This document shows positions 1 to 5,949 of a stretch of 9,414 bases of DNA, one piece after another. Numbering within the stretch: position 1 is the stretch's first letter; each line of letters opens with the position of its first letter. The notes under the pieces were generated by a model. It was not told the DNA's origin. It made no database searches and saw nothing but the letters and a program-made list of their open reading frames with translations. A program made the translations under genes and the position numbers. The stretch is taken from the NCBI GenBank assembly GCA_900549455.1, contig UROM01000064.1, positions 1-9,414 on the forward strand. Reading direction: 5' to 3'. The stretch is from an uncultured Collinsella sp. Lineage in GTDB: Bacteria > Actinomycetota > Coriobacteriia > Coriobacteriales > Coriobacteriaceae.

Positions 1-461
1 CCGTGTGCTACCTGCAGCGCGAGGGCGGCTACACCTTCGACGAGGTCGACGAGATGATGAACAAGAAGTCCGGCCTTTTGGCTGTGACCGGTGGCAAGAC
101 CAACGACTGCCGCAACGTCGAGGAGCTCGCCGCCGCTGGCGACCCCGAGGCCCAGCTCGCCTTCGACATGTTTGTCTACAAGATTGCCGCCAAGGCTGCC
201 GAGATGGCCACTTCCATGTGCGGCATGGACACCCTGGTCTTCACCGCCGGCATCGGTGAGCACGCTCCGGCCGTTCGCGCCGGCGTGGCCGACCGCCTGG
301 CCTTTATGGGCGTCAAGATGGATCACGCCCGCAACGCCCTGCGTGGCGACGGCGCTTGGTGCCTGTCTGCCAAGGATTCCAAGGTCAAGATCTTCGTCAT
401 CCCCACGGACGAGGAATTCATGATCGCTTCTGACGTCGAGCGCATCGTCAACGGTAAGTAA
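1..461 (+). CDS. ackA: Acetate kinase, C-terminal part (5' end cut by contig edge)
   Basis: This is the C-terminal portion of an acetate kinase, which makes ATP and acetate from acetyl phosphate and ADP in the cytoplasm. The frame opens at base 3 (first whole codon Val) and runs 152 codons to TAA at 459-461; the family is about 400 residues, so roughly 60% is missing to the left. Visible family motifs are CYLQREGGY at the left edge, the nucleotide-site FTAGIGE block, and the C-terminal IPTDEE segment followed by MIASDVERIV. It is paralogous to the complete acetate kinase at 625-1803: the same blocks occur in order, but the variable stretches differ widely, so this is an old duplication. The usual SGxSxDxR-like segment reads VTGGKTNDCRN here. 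A terminator follows directly. Propionate/butyrate kinase of the same superfamily is possible, but convergent pta favours acetate. Confidence 0.93.
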   Translation, partial: VCYLQREGGYTFDEVDEMMNKKSGLLAVTGGKTNDCRNVEELAAAGDPEAQLAFDMFVYKIAAKAAEMATSMCGMDTLVFTAGIGEHAPAVRAGVADRLAFMGVKMDHARNALRGDGAWCLSAKDSKVKIFVIPTDEEFMIASDVERIVNGK

Positions 462-471
462 TTGCAAGAGG

Positions 472-511
472 GGAGGGGTTGGACGGCCAAGCGCCGTTCA
501 GCCCCTCTTTT
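472..511 (+). terminator. Rho-independent terminator after the first ackA
   Basis: An 11-bp stem including G-U pairs (477-487 with 493-503) closes a 5-base loop. It is extended outward by about five more pairs and followed by a T run at 508-511. It starts 11 bases after the stop codon, so the two acetate kinase genes are probably separate transcription units. Confidence 0.8.
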
Positions 512-531
512 GTGCTCGTTGGGCGATATGC

Positions 532-558
532 TGATAGCTATTTATCAAGATATGATAA
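532..558 (+). promoter_or_regulatory. Operator-like TGATA half-site array with possible -10 box, upstream of second ackA
   Basis: In an AT-rich patch between the two acetate kinase genes, three half-sites alternate in orientation: TGATA (532-536), TATCA (543-547) and TGATA (553-557), at 11- and 10-base steps. The last two form the perfect inverted repeat TTATCA-N5-TGATAA (542-558). A -10-like TATGAT lies inside it at 551-556, but I see no convincing -35 box. A bound regulator would sit over the promoter of the second ackA. Which regulator is unknown; it does not match the FNR or Rex consensus as I know them. Confidence 0.35.
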
Positions 559-624
559 CTTCTTATTAAAATGCGGCCGCCTTAAGGGGTCTGCGTCGAC
601 CGCATTGCACTGCAAAGGAGTCTC

Positions 625-1803
625 ATGAACGTACTTGTTGTCAACGCCGGCAGCTCAAGCCTTAAATATCAGCTTTTGGATACCGATACCCGCGAGGTTT
701 TCGCCAAGGGCAACTGCGAACGTATCGGTTCGGACATGGGCATCTTTGGGCACTCCGAGAACGGTGGCGCCAAGCAAACCGAGGAGGTCCCCTTCCCGGA
801 TCATCGCTGCGCTATTGCGCGCGTGCTCGAGGAGCTCGAGAAGACCGACTTTACGATTGATGGCATTGGACATCGTATCGTTCAGGGCGGCTGGCACTTC
901 GATGATTCCGCGGTCGTCGATGATGAGGTCATGGCCAAGATTCTTGAGGTGGCACCGCTTGCCCCGCTGCACAACTACGGCGAGGCCGCGGCGATTGAGT
1001 ATTGCCGCGAGAAGTATCCGGAGCTGCCCAACGTGGCGGTCTTCGATACCTCGTTCCACATGACCATGCCCGAGGTTGCCTACACCTACGCCCTGCCCAA
1101 GGACGTGTGCGACAAGTACCACGTGCGCAAGTACGGTGCCCACGGTACGAGCCACCGCTACGAGTGGATGATGGCTAAGGAGATCCTGGGCTCGTGCTGC
1201 CACCGTCTGCTTTCGTGCCATCTGGGCAATGGCGCTTCGCTCGCCGCCATCGAGGACGGCGTGTGCCGCGACACCACGATGGGTCTCACACCGCTCGACG
1301 GCCTGATGATGGGAACACGCTGCGGCTCCATCGACCCGGCTACCGTGTGCTACCTGCAGCGCGAGGGCGGCTACAGCTATCAGGAAGTCGATGACATGAT
1401 GAACAAGCAGTCAGGTCTGCTTGCCATCTCGGGTATCTCCAACGACGCCCGCGATATCCGTACGCGCGCCTCCGAGGGAGATGAGCGCTGCCTGCTCGCC
1501 TTCGACATGTTCGCCTACAAGGCCATGCAGCAGGCCGGTTCCATGATCGCTTCCATGGCGGGCGTGGATACCATCACCTTTACCGCCGGCATTGGCGAGA
1601 ACGACTGGTCGATCCGCAAGGCCTTCTGCGACTGCTTTGAGTGGCTGGGTGTGCGCATCGACAACAACAAGAACCGCGAGGCTGTGGGCAACGGCCCGCA
1701 GGTCATCAGTGCTGCCGGTTCCGCCGTCACGGTCATGGTCATCCCCACCGACGAGGAATACATGATCGCCCACGATGTCGAGCGACTGACCAAGAACAAC
1801 TAA
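625..1803 (+). CDS. ackA: Acetate kinase (second, complete paralogue)
   Basis: Cytoplasmic acetate kinase of 392 residues, within the normal family length, catalysing the ATP-forming last step of acetate fermentation. The start is set by AAAGGAG at 614-620, four bases before ATG. Domain order fits the ASKHA fold: N-terminal phosphate loop VNAGSSSLK (residues 6-14, with the conserved Asn7), GHRIVQGG with Arg84, FDTSFH with Asp141, YGAHGTSHRY with His173, the CHLGNGASLAAI loop near 198-209, GLMMGTRCGSIDP with Arg232, FTAGIGEND near 319-326, and PTDEE near 374-378. All residues expected for catalysis are present. It has its own terminator downstream and a leader of about 110 bases after the upstream terminator. 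Short-chain acyl kinases with other substrates share this fold, so specificity is inferred. Confidence 0.95.
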   Translation: MNVLVVNAGSSSLKYQLLDTDTREVFAKGNCERIGSDMGIFGHSENGGAKQTEEVPFPDHRCAIARVLEELEKTDFTIDGIGHRIVQGGWHFDDSAVVDDEVMAKILEVAPLAPLHNYGEAAAIEYCREKYPELPNVAVFDTSFHMTMPEVAYTYALPKDVCDKYHVRKYGAHGTSHRYEWMMAKEILGSCCHRLLSCHLGNGASLAAIEDGVCRDTTMGLTPLDGLMMGTRCGSIDPATVCYLQREGGYSYQEVDDMMNKQSGLLAISGISNDARDIRTRASEGDERCLLAFDMFAYKAMQQAGSMIASMAGVDTITFTAGIGENDWSIRKAFCDCFEWLGVRIDNNKNREAVGNGPQVISAAGSAVTVMVIPTDEEYMIAHDVERLTKNN

Positions 1804-1825
1804 CGCACCCGTTTGCATGTAAACG

Positions 1826-1861
1826 AAAGGCCTCCAGAGCAACAGCTCCGGAGGCCTTTTT
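1826..1861 (+). terminator. Rho-independent terminator after second ackA
   Basis: A GGCCTCC/GGAGGCC stem (1829-1835 with 1850-1856) continues, after one mismatch, into GAGC/GCTC around an AACA loop. It is flanked by AAA on the left and TTTTT on the right, starting 23 bases after the stop codon. The A and T tracts on both sides would let it act in both directions. Confidence 0.88.
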
Positions 1862-1956
1862 GCTAGCAGGCGGAAATTCCAGTCCCAAAGTGACCATCGC
1901 CAGCAACGCCCGTGCTCCCAGCAGCGGCACCCGACCATTCAGACTTTCAGCCCAGC

Positions 1957-2008
1957 TCGTAGCCAAGCCGCCGTCCACTCCAGATACCCTGACTGCCACG
2001 TGGCGGCA
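1957..2008. repeat. Decayed inverted copy of the pta 3' end
   Basis: Read on the + strand, this stretch resembles the coding strand of the last codons of pta (which lies on the - strand, around 2151-2194). The blocks in order are TCGTRGCCA, a perfect 10-mer CCGCCGTCCA (1968-1977, matching the reverse complement of 2170-2179), CAGAT, CTGA and ACGT, with small gaps. It sits at the mirror position outside the 29-bp arms of the neighbouring palindrome. I see no gene here. The adjoining 1862-1956 holds nothing I can recognise. Confidence 0.55.
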
Positions 2009-2135
2009 GGGACCCTACAGCGTAAAGCTCTGAAAACATTCCGCAGGACGCATGAAACCCCCGCCGCACGAAGTGCGCAGCGGGGGTTTCATGCATGTCC
2101 GAGGACGTTTTCAGAGCTTTACCCTGTAGGGTCCC
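2009..2135. repeat. Long nested palindrome between convergent ackA and pta
   Basis: Outer arms of 29 bp (2009-2037 and 2107-2135) are reverse complements with one mismatch. Inside, arms of 15 bp (2050-2064 and 2080-2094) are perfect, and inside those CGCAC/GTGCG (2065-2069 with 2073-2077) closes on GAA. Everything is centred near 2072. The right arm ends 15 bases beyond the pta stop, so pta transcripts run straight into this structure; the ackA transcript should already have stopped at 1861. The T run after the inner stem is short, so it is a mediocre classical terminator. It could also be a mobile palindrome of the REP type. Confidence 0.85.
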
Positions 2136-2150
2136 GGGGGGATACGTCCG

Positions 2151-3131
2151 CTACTCAGCCATCTGAGCCTGGACGGCGGTGATGGCCACGACACCCACGA
2201 TGTCGTCGGCAGAGCAGCCGCGCGACAGGTCGTTGACCGGCTTGGCGATGCCCTGCAGGATGGGGCCATAGGCGTCAGCGCCGGCGAAGCGCTGGACCAG
2301 CTTGTAGCCGATGTTGCCGGCCTCGAGGTCGGGGAACACGAGCACGTTGGCCTTACCGGCGACGGAGGAACCGGGAGCCTTGAGCTGGGCGACGGTGGGG
2401 ACGATGGCGGCGTCGAGTTGCAGGTCGCCATCGATGGCGAGCTCGGGAGCCTTCTCCTTGCAGAACTTTACGGCCTCCTGGACCTTCTTGGCGACCTCGC
2501 CGCCGGCGGAGCCCATGGTGGAGTAGGAGAGCATGGCCACGTGCGGCTCAACGTTGCCCATGAAGGTGGACCAGGAGTGAGCGGAGGCGATGGCGATCTC
2601 GGAGAGCTCGTCGGAGGACGGGTTGATGTTGAGGCCGCAGTCGGCGAAGATCAGCGTTCCGTCGGTGCCGAACTGCGGGGTGTCGGTGCACATCACGAAG
2701 AAGGCCGAGACCAGCTTGGTGCCCGGGGCGGTCTTGAGGATCTGCAACGCGGGACGCAGGGTGTCGGCGGTGGAGTGGCAGGCGCCAGAGACCAGGCCGT
2801 CGGCGTCGCCCATTTTGACCATCATGGTGCCAAAGTAGGTAGCGTCCATCACCTGGGCACGAGCCTGCTCGATGGTGACACCCTTCTTGGCGCGGAGCTC
2901 GGCAAACTTCTGCGCGTACTCCTCGTGCTTCTCGGCATTGCGCGGGTCGATGACGGTAGCGCCGGGAACGTTGATCTCGTCGGGGTTGCCCAGGATAACG
3001 ATCTTCGCCAGGCCCTCCTCGATAATCTTGGTGGCTGCGACGATGGTGCGCGGATCCTCGCCCTCGGGCAGGACGATCGTCTTAAGGTCGGCCTTGGCGG
3101 CGGACTTCATACGGTTAAGGAAATCGCTCAT
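2151..3131 (-). CDS. pta: Phosphate acetyltransferase
   Basis: Phosphotransacetylase of 326 residues, the normal size for the short single-domain form, converting acetyl-CoA and phosphate to acetyl phosphate and CoA. It supplies the substrate of the acetate kinases next door. Visible motifs are LPEGEDPR near 21-28, the strongly conserved DGLVSGACHSTADTLRPALQ (111-130), PSSDEL near 171-176, FPDLEAGNIGYKL near 266-278 and the active-site PVNDLSRGCS (298-307, with the Ser-Arg pair at 303-304). The start is supported by AAGGAG four bases upstream of ATG on the - strand. It is oriented towards ackA rather than in the usual pta-ackA operon. Its last dozen codons appear again as an inverted, decayed copy beyond the downstream palindrome. 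Confidence 0.97.
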   Translation of the reverse strand: MSDFLNRMKSAAKADLKTIVLPEGEDPRTIVAATKIIEEGLAKIVILGNPDEINVPGATVIDPRNAEKHEEYAQKFAELRAKKGVTIEQARAQVMDATYFGTMMVKMGDADGLVSGACHSTADTLRPALQILKTAPGTKLVSAFFVMCTDTPQFGTDGTLIFADCGLNINPSSDELSEIAIASAHSWSTFMGNVEPHVAMLSYSTMGSAGGEVAKKVQEAVKFCKEKAPELAIDGDLQLDAAIVPTVAQLKAPGSSVAGKANVLVFPDLEAGNIGYKLVQRFAGADAYGPILQGIAKPVNDLSRGCSADDIVGVVAITAVQAQMAE

Positions 3132-3183
3132 GTTACTCCTTACAAGCGTTTCACTAAGCTCCAGGCGCCCGGCTGTTCACGAA

Positions 3184-3206
3184 TAAACCCGCTGCTAGCG
3201 GGTTTA
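3184..3206 (-). promoter_or_regulatory. Perfect hairpin in the upstream region of pta
   Basis: TAAACCCGC and GCGGGTTTA (3184-3192, 3198-3206) form a perfect 9-bp stem with a 5-base loop, 53 bases before the pta start codon. On the - strand the stem is followed by TTATTCG rather than a real T run, so it is more likely a leader structure or binding site than a terminator. A CATAAT box on the - strand at 3214-3219 could be the pta -10 element; I found no good -35. Confidence 0.45.
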
Positions 3207-3278
3207 CCTTTCAATTATGTACGCCGCGGTGCTTGAGCTTTCCTTGTGTGGCAAGCTCATTATAGGACGCATTAGCGC

Positions 3279-3284
3279 TATAAT
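3279..3284 (+). promoter_or_regulatory. Putative -10 box of the glf operon
   Basis: A consensus TATAAT lies 78 bases before the glf start codon, framed by AGCG and CGCT (3274-3277, 3285-3288). No convincing -35 hexamer is found at the normal spacing. It is the only consensus -10 in this divergent region. Confidence 0.45.
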
Positions 3285-3300
3285 CGCTCTGATAAATATG

Positions 3301-3348
3301 TCTCGAAGATTGTTCGAGAAAAGCCCAGCTAACGAGCCCGTGGCTTTT
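3301..3348 (+). promoter_or_regulatory. Two leader hairpins upstream of glf
   Basis: TCTCGAA/TTCGAGA (3301-3307 with 3313-3319) is a perfect 7-bp stem with a 5-base loop. AAAAGCC/GGCTTTT (3319-3325 with 3342-3348) is a second stem that ends in TTTT four bases before the AAGGAG ribosome binding site (3352-3357). The second resembles a weak attenuator. It could alternatively hold the ribosome binding site near the end of a structured leader. Confidence 0.4.
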
Positions 3349-3362
3349 GACAAGGAGTATCG

Positions 3363-4565
3363 ATGCAGATTACCTCAGGCCTGCCTGAAGGCTTTAACGC
3401 CGGCGCATACGACATGATTGTTGTCGGTGCCGGATATGCCGGTGCCGTTTGTGCCCGCCGTCTCGCCGAGACCATCGGCTATCGCGTTGCCGTTCTGGAG
3501 CGCCGTAGCCACATTGCGGGCAACGCCTACGACTGCGCTGATGAGGCCGGGATCCTGGTCCACGAGTATGGTCCGCACATCTACCATACCTTTAACGAGC
3601 GCGTCCACAATTTCCTGTCGCGCTTTACCAAGTGGACGGACTACCAGCACAAGGTGCTCGCCAACATCAACGGCACCCTTATGCCCGTGCCCTTTAACCA
3701 CGCGAGCCTCAAGCTCGCCTTTGGCGATGAGCGCGGCGAGGAGCTGTATCAGAAGCTCGTGGAGACCTTTGGCAAAGACGTCAAGGTGCCCATCATGGAG
3801 CTGCGCAAGAAGAACGACCCGGATCTTGCCGAGGTCGCCGATTACGTCTACGAGAACGTCTTTTTGCATTACACCATGAAGCAGTGGGGCCAGACGCCCG
3901 ACCAGATCGATCCCTCGATCACTGGCCGCGTTCCCGTCTTTGTGGGCGACGATGACCGCTACTTCCCGCAGGCTCCCTTCCAGGGCATGCCGCAGGACGG
4001 CTATACCGCGCTGTTCGAGCACATGCTCGACCACGATCTGATTGATGTGTTCTGCGACGTTGACGCCCGCGACCTCTTTGAGATTGACGAGACTACCGTC
4101 AAGATCGACGGTAAGGTCTATGGCGGCGAGATTGTCTACACCGGTCCACTCGACGAGCTGTTCAACCTCGATCTGGGCGCGCTGCCGTACCGCACGCTCG
4201 ACATGAAGTTCGAAACGCTCGATATGGATCAGTTCCAGCCCGTGGGCACCGTCAATTACACCACGAGCGAGGATTACACGCGTATCACCGAGTTCAAGAA
4301 CATGACTGGTCAGGTGCTACCCGGCAAGACCACCATCATGAAGGAGTATTCCAAGGCCTATACGCCCGGCTCGGGCGAGACGCCCTATTACGCCATTCTG
4401 GAGCCCGAGAACCGCGAGCTCTATGAGCGCTATCTTGAGCGCGTCCAGAATCTGACGAACTTCCACCCGGTGGGTCGCCTGGCCGAGTATCGTTACTACG
4501 ATATGGATGCCGTGACCAATTCTGCCCTCGATCTTTCGGATGAGATTATCGCCTGCCATGCATAG
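3363..4565 (+). CDS. glf: UDP-galactopyranose mutase
   Basis: Flavoenzyme of 400 residues that interconverts UDP-galactopyranose and UDP-galactofuranose, the donor for galactofuranose in surface polysaccharides. The FAD-binding VVGAGYAGAVCA (20-31) and the ribose-binding VLERR (44-48) form the N-terminal Rossmann part. Then come HEYGPHIYHT (67-76), YTMKQWG (170-176), GRVPVFVGDDDRYFPQAPFQGMPQDGY near 188-214, YTGPLDELF near 259-267, TRITEFKNMTGQ (306-317) and the C-terminal FHPVGRLAEYRYYDMD (367-382). These are the signature blocks of bacterial Glf. About 17 residues precede the FAD motif; this start is kept because AAGGAG lies five bases upstream, although the internal Met at residue 18 would fit the family's usual length. 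Its last 8 bases overlap the glycosyltransferase, indicating coupled expression. Confidence 0.97.
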   Translation: MQITSGLPEGFNAGAYDMIVVGAGYAGAVCARRLAETIGYRVAVLERRSHIAGNAYDCADEAGILVHEYGPHIYHTFNERVHNFLSRFTKWTDYQHKVLANINGTLMPVPFNHASLKLAFGDERGEELYQKLVETFGKDVKVPIMELRKKNDPDLAEVADYVYENVFLHYTMKQWGQTPDQIDPSITGRVPVFVGDDDRYFPQAPFQGMPQDGYTALFEHMLDHDLIDVFCDVDARDLFEIDETTVKIDGKVYGGEIVYTGPLDELFNLDLGALPYRTLDMKFETLDMDQFQPVGTVNYTTSEDYTRITEFKNMTGQVLPGKTTIMKEYSKAYTPGSGETPYYAILEPENRELYERYLERVQNLTNFHPVGRLAEYRYYDMDAVTNSALDLSDEIIACHA

Positions 4566-5589
4566 AGTCATATCATTCGGTATTCCCTCGTATAACGCCG
4601 CTAAGGACATGGACCATTGCATCACCTCCATTCTGGAGGGGAGCAATTACGCCACCGATATCGAGATCATCATCGTCGATGATGGTTCCAAGGACGAGAC
4701 GGCAGCAAAGGCCGACGAGTGGGAGACACGTTATCCTGGCATCATTCGCGCGGTGCATCAGGAGAACGGCGGCCACGGCATCGCCGTCCTTTCGGGCTTG
4801 CGCGAGGCACAAGGCACCTACTACAAGGTCGTCGACTCGGACGACTGGCTCGATGGCGCTGCCCTGTCGACTATGCTTTCGATTCTTCGAGGTTTTGAGG
4901 AGCGCGACCAGCGCGTCGACCTGTTCATCTCGAACTATGTGTACGAGAAGGTTTACGAGGGTACGCATACCGCTATTGGTTACAAGTTTGCCCTGCCGCG
5001 AAAAAAGATCTTTACCTGGGACCAGATTGGCCATTTCCGTCTGGACCAGAATCTGCTTATGCACAGCCTGTGCTATCGCACGGATGTGCTGCGCGCGTCC
5101 AATCTGCCCATGCCGCCGCACACGTTCTATGTAGACAACATCTACGCCTACGTGCCGCTACCGCGTTGCAAGACCATGTACTACGCCGACATCGACCTCT
5201 ATCGCTACTTTATCGGTCGCGAGGGCCAAAGCGTCAACGAGGCCACGATGGTCAAGCGTCTGGACCAGCAGTTCCGCGTGACGCGCATCATGATGGAGTC
5301 GTTCCATCTGTACAGCGATGTCGAGTCGTCGCGTCTGCGCTCCTACATGATGGGCTATTTCACCATGATGATGGCAATCTGCTCGGTGCTTACTAAGCTT
5401 TCCGACGAGGATTGTGCCGATGAGCGCCTGAAGACGTTGTGGACTGATCTGAAAGCCTATGACGAGCGTATGTATCGTCGTGCACGCTACGGTGTGGTCG
5501 GCTTCTTCACCAACCTGCGCGGCCGTGCCGGAGATAAAACCACACTCGGCCTATACCGTCTTGCCTCGAAGATCTTCAAATTCAACTAG
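4558..5589 (+). CDS. Family 2 glycosyltransferase, candidate galactofuranosyltransferase
   Basis: A cytoplasmic or membrane-associated GT-A fold glycosyltransferase of 343 residues. It has the N-terminal VISFGIPSYN strand (4-13), the nucleotide-binding IIVDDGS (38-44), NGGHG (70-74), the metal-binding VVDSDDW (91-97), and YVDN (191-194), where Asp193 is a likely catalytic base. The C-terminal 100 residues are rich in Met and aromatic residues (YMMGYFTMMMAI near 263-274) and could contact the membrane, though no clear transmembrane helix is seen. The chosen ATG (4558) overlaps the glf stop and gives the usual family N-terminus; an in-frame ATG at 4540 would add six residues but has no better ribosome site. 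The pairing with glf suggests UDP-Galf as donor. Acceptor and linkage cannot be read from sequence. The last codons recur inverted at 5752-5766. Confidence 0.9.
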   Translation: MHRVISFGIPSYNAAKDMDHCITSILEGSNYATDIEIIIVDDGSKDETAAKADEWETRYPGIIRAVHQENGGHGIAVLSGLREAQGTYYKVVDSDDWLDGAALSTMLSILRGFEERDQRVDLFISNYVYEKVYEGTHTAIGYKFALPRKKIFTWDQIGHFRLDQNLLMHSLCYRTDVLRASNLPMPPHTFYVDNIYAYVPLPRCKTMYYADIDLYRYFIGREGQSVNEATMVKRLDQQFRVTRIMMESFHLYSDVESSRLRSYMMGYFTMMMAICSVLTKLSDEDCADERLKTLWTDLKAYDERMYRRARYGVVGFFTNLRGRAGDKTTLGLYRLASKIFKFN

Positions 5590-5766
5590 CACAGAAGCGC
5601 TCGGGTAACGGGGACCCCTGGTCCTTAACTTGCTACTTCGAACAGTCCTGCGCAAGACGGAGGCGCCACTGGCGCCCCCTTTGCGTGCGGAACTCGTATC
5701 AAGTTAAGGACCAGGGGTCCTCTGCTGTGTCTCGCTTTGTGTTAGCAAGCAGAATTTGAAGATCTT
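5569..5766. repeat. Coaxial long palindrome reaching into the glycosyltransferase 3' end
   Basis: Three nested inverted repeats share a centre near 5667: outer arms of 15 bp (5569-5583, inside the coding end, and 5752-5766), middle arms of 20 bp, perfect (5612-5631 and 5701-5720), and a core stem GGCGCCA/TGGCGCC (5662-5668 with 5670-5676). Between outer and middle arms the two sides also match in part (left CTAGCACAGAAGCG against right CTAACACAAAGCG, read inverted). The region after the stop codon is non-coding. It probably ends the glf operon transcript. Confidence 0.85.
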
Positions 5767-5812
5767 GGACGCGCGGTACACAGGGGCCTGGGCTGAAAAG
5801 ACTTGGTTGGTA

Positions 5813-5937
5813 GGTTGCCCGGTGGGGCTTGGTTATGTTTGTCGCGAGTTCCGCACGAGCCGAAGAGCACTTAATGTGCTCTTCGTGCGAGCCAGGACTG
5901 TAGAGCAGCAAACATAACCAAGCCCCACCGGGCAACC
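5813..5937. repeat. Long nested palindrome downstream of the P1 peptidase
   Basis: Arms of 29 bp (5813-5841 and 5909-5937) are perfect reverse complements. Inside is a stem GAAGAGCAC/GTGCTCTTC (5862-5870 with 5876-5884) with loop TTAAT, lengthened by CGCACG/CGTGCG across a short bulge. The right arm lies 12 bases past the peptidase stop on the - strand, so it may form the 3' end of that transcript. Between this and the preceding palindrome (5767-5812) I see no gene or motif of its own. Confidence 0.85.
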
Positions 5938-5949
5938 GGTCAGGTTAGG

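Noticed and set aside
571..605. ATGCGG/CCGCAT inverted repeat in the ackA leader
   Set aside because: Only six pairs around a 23-base loop in GC-rich sequence; could easily be chance.
2009..2135. CRISPR array or insertion sequence
   Set aside because: There are no direct repeats with regular spacers, no transposase gene and no visible target-site duplication; only single inverted repeats.
2418..3236. Long + strand reading frame (272 codons) antisense to pta
   Set aside because: It is antisense to a gene with full family motifs, its composition is the Gly/Val/Asp/Leu-rich pattern of a reversed GC-rich frame, and it shows no domain.
5699..5935. 78-codon - strand reading frame between the two palindromes
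   Set aside because: It runs through both palindrome arms, has no ribosome binding site that convinces me and no recognisable domain; the repeats explain it.
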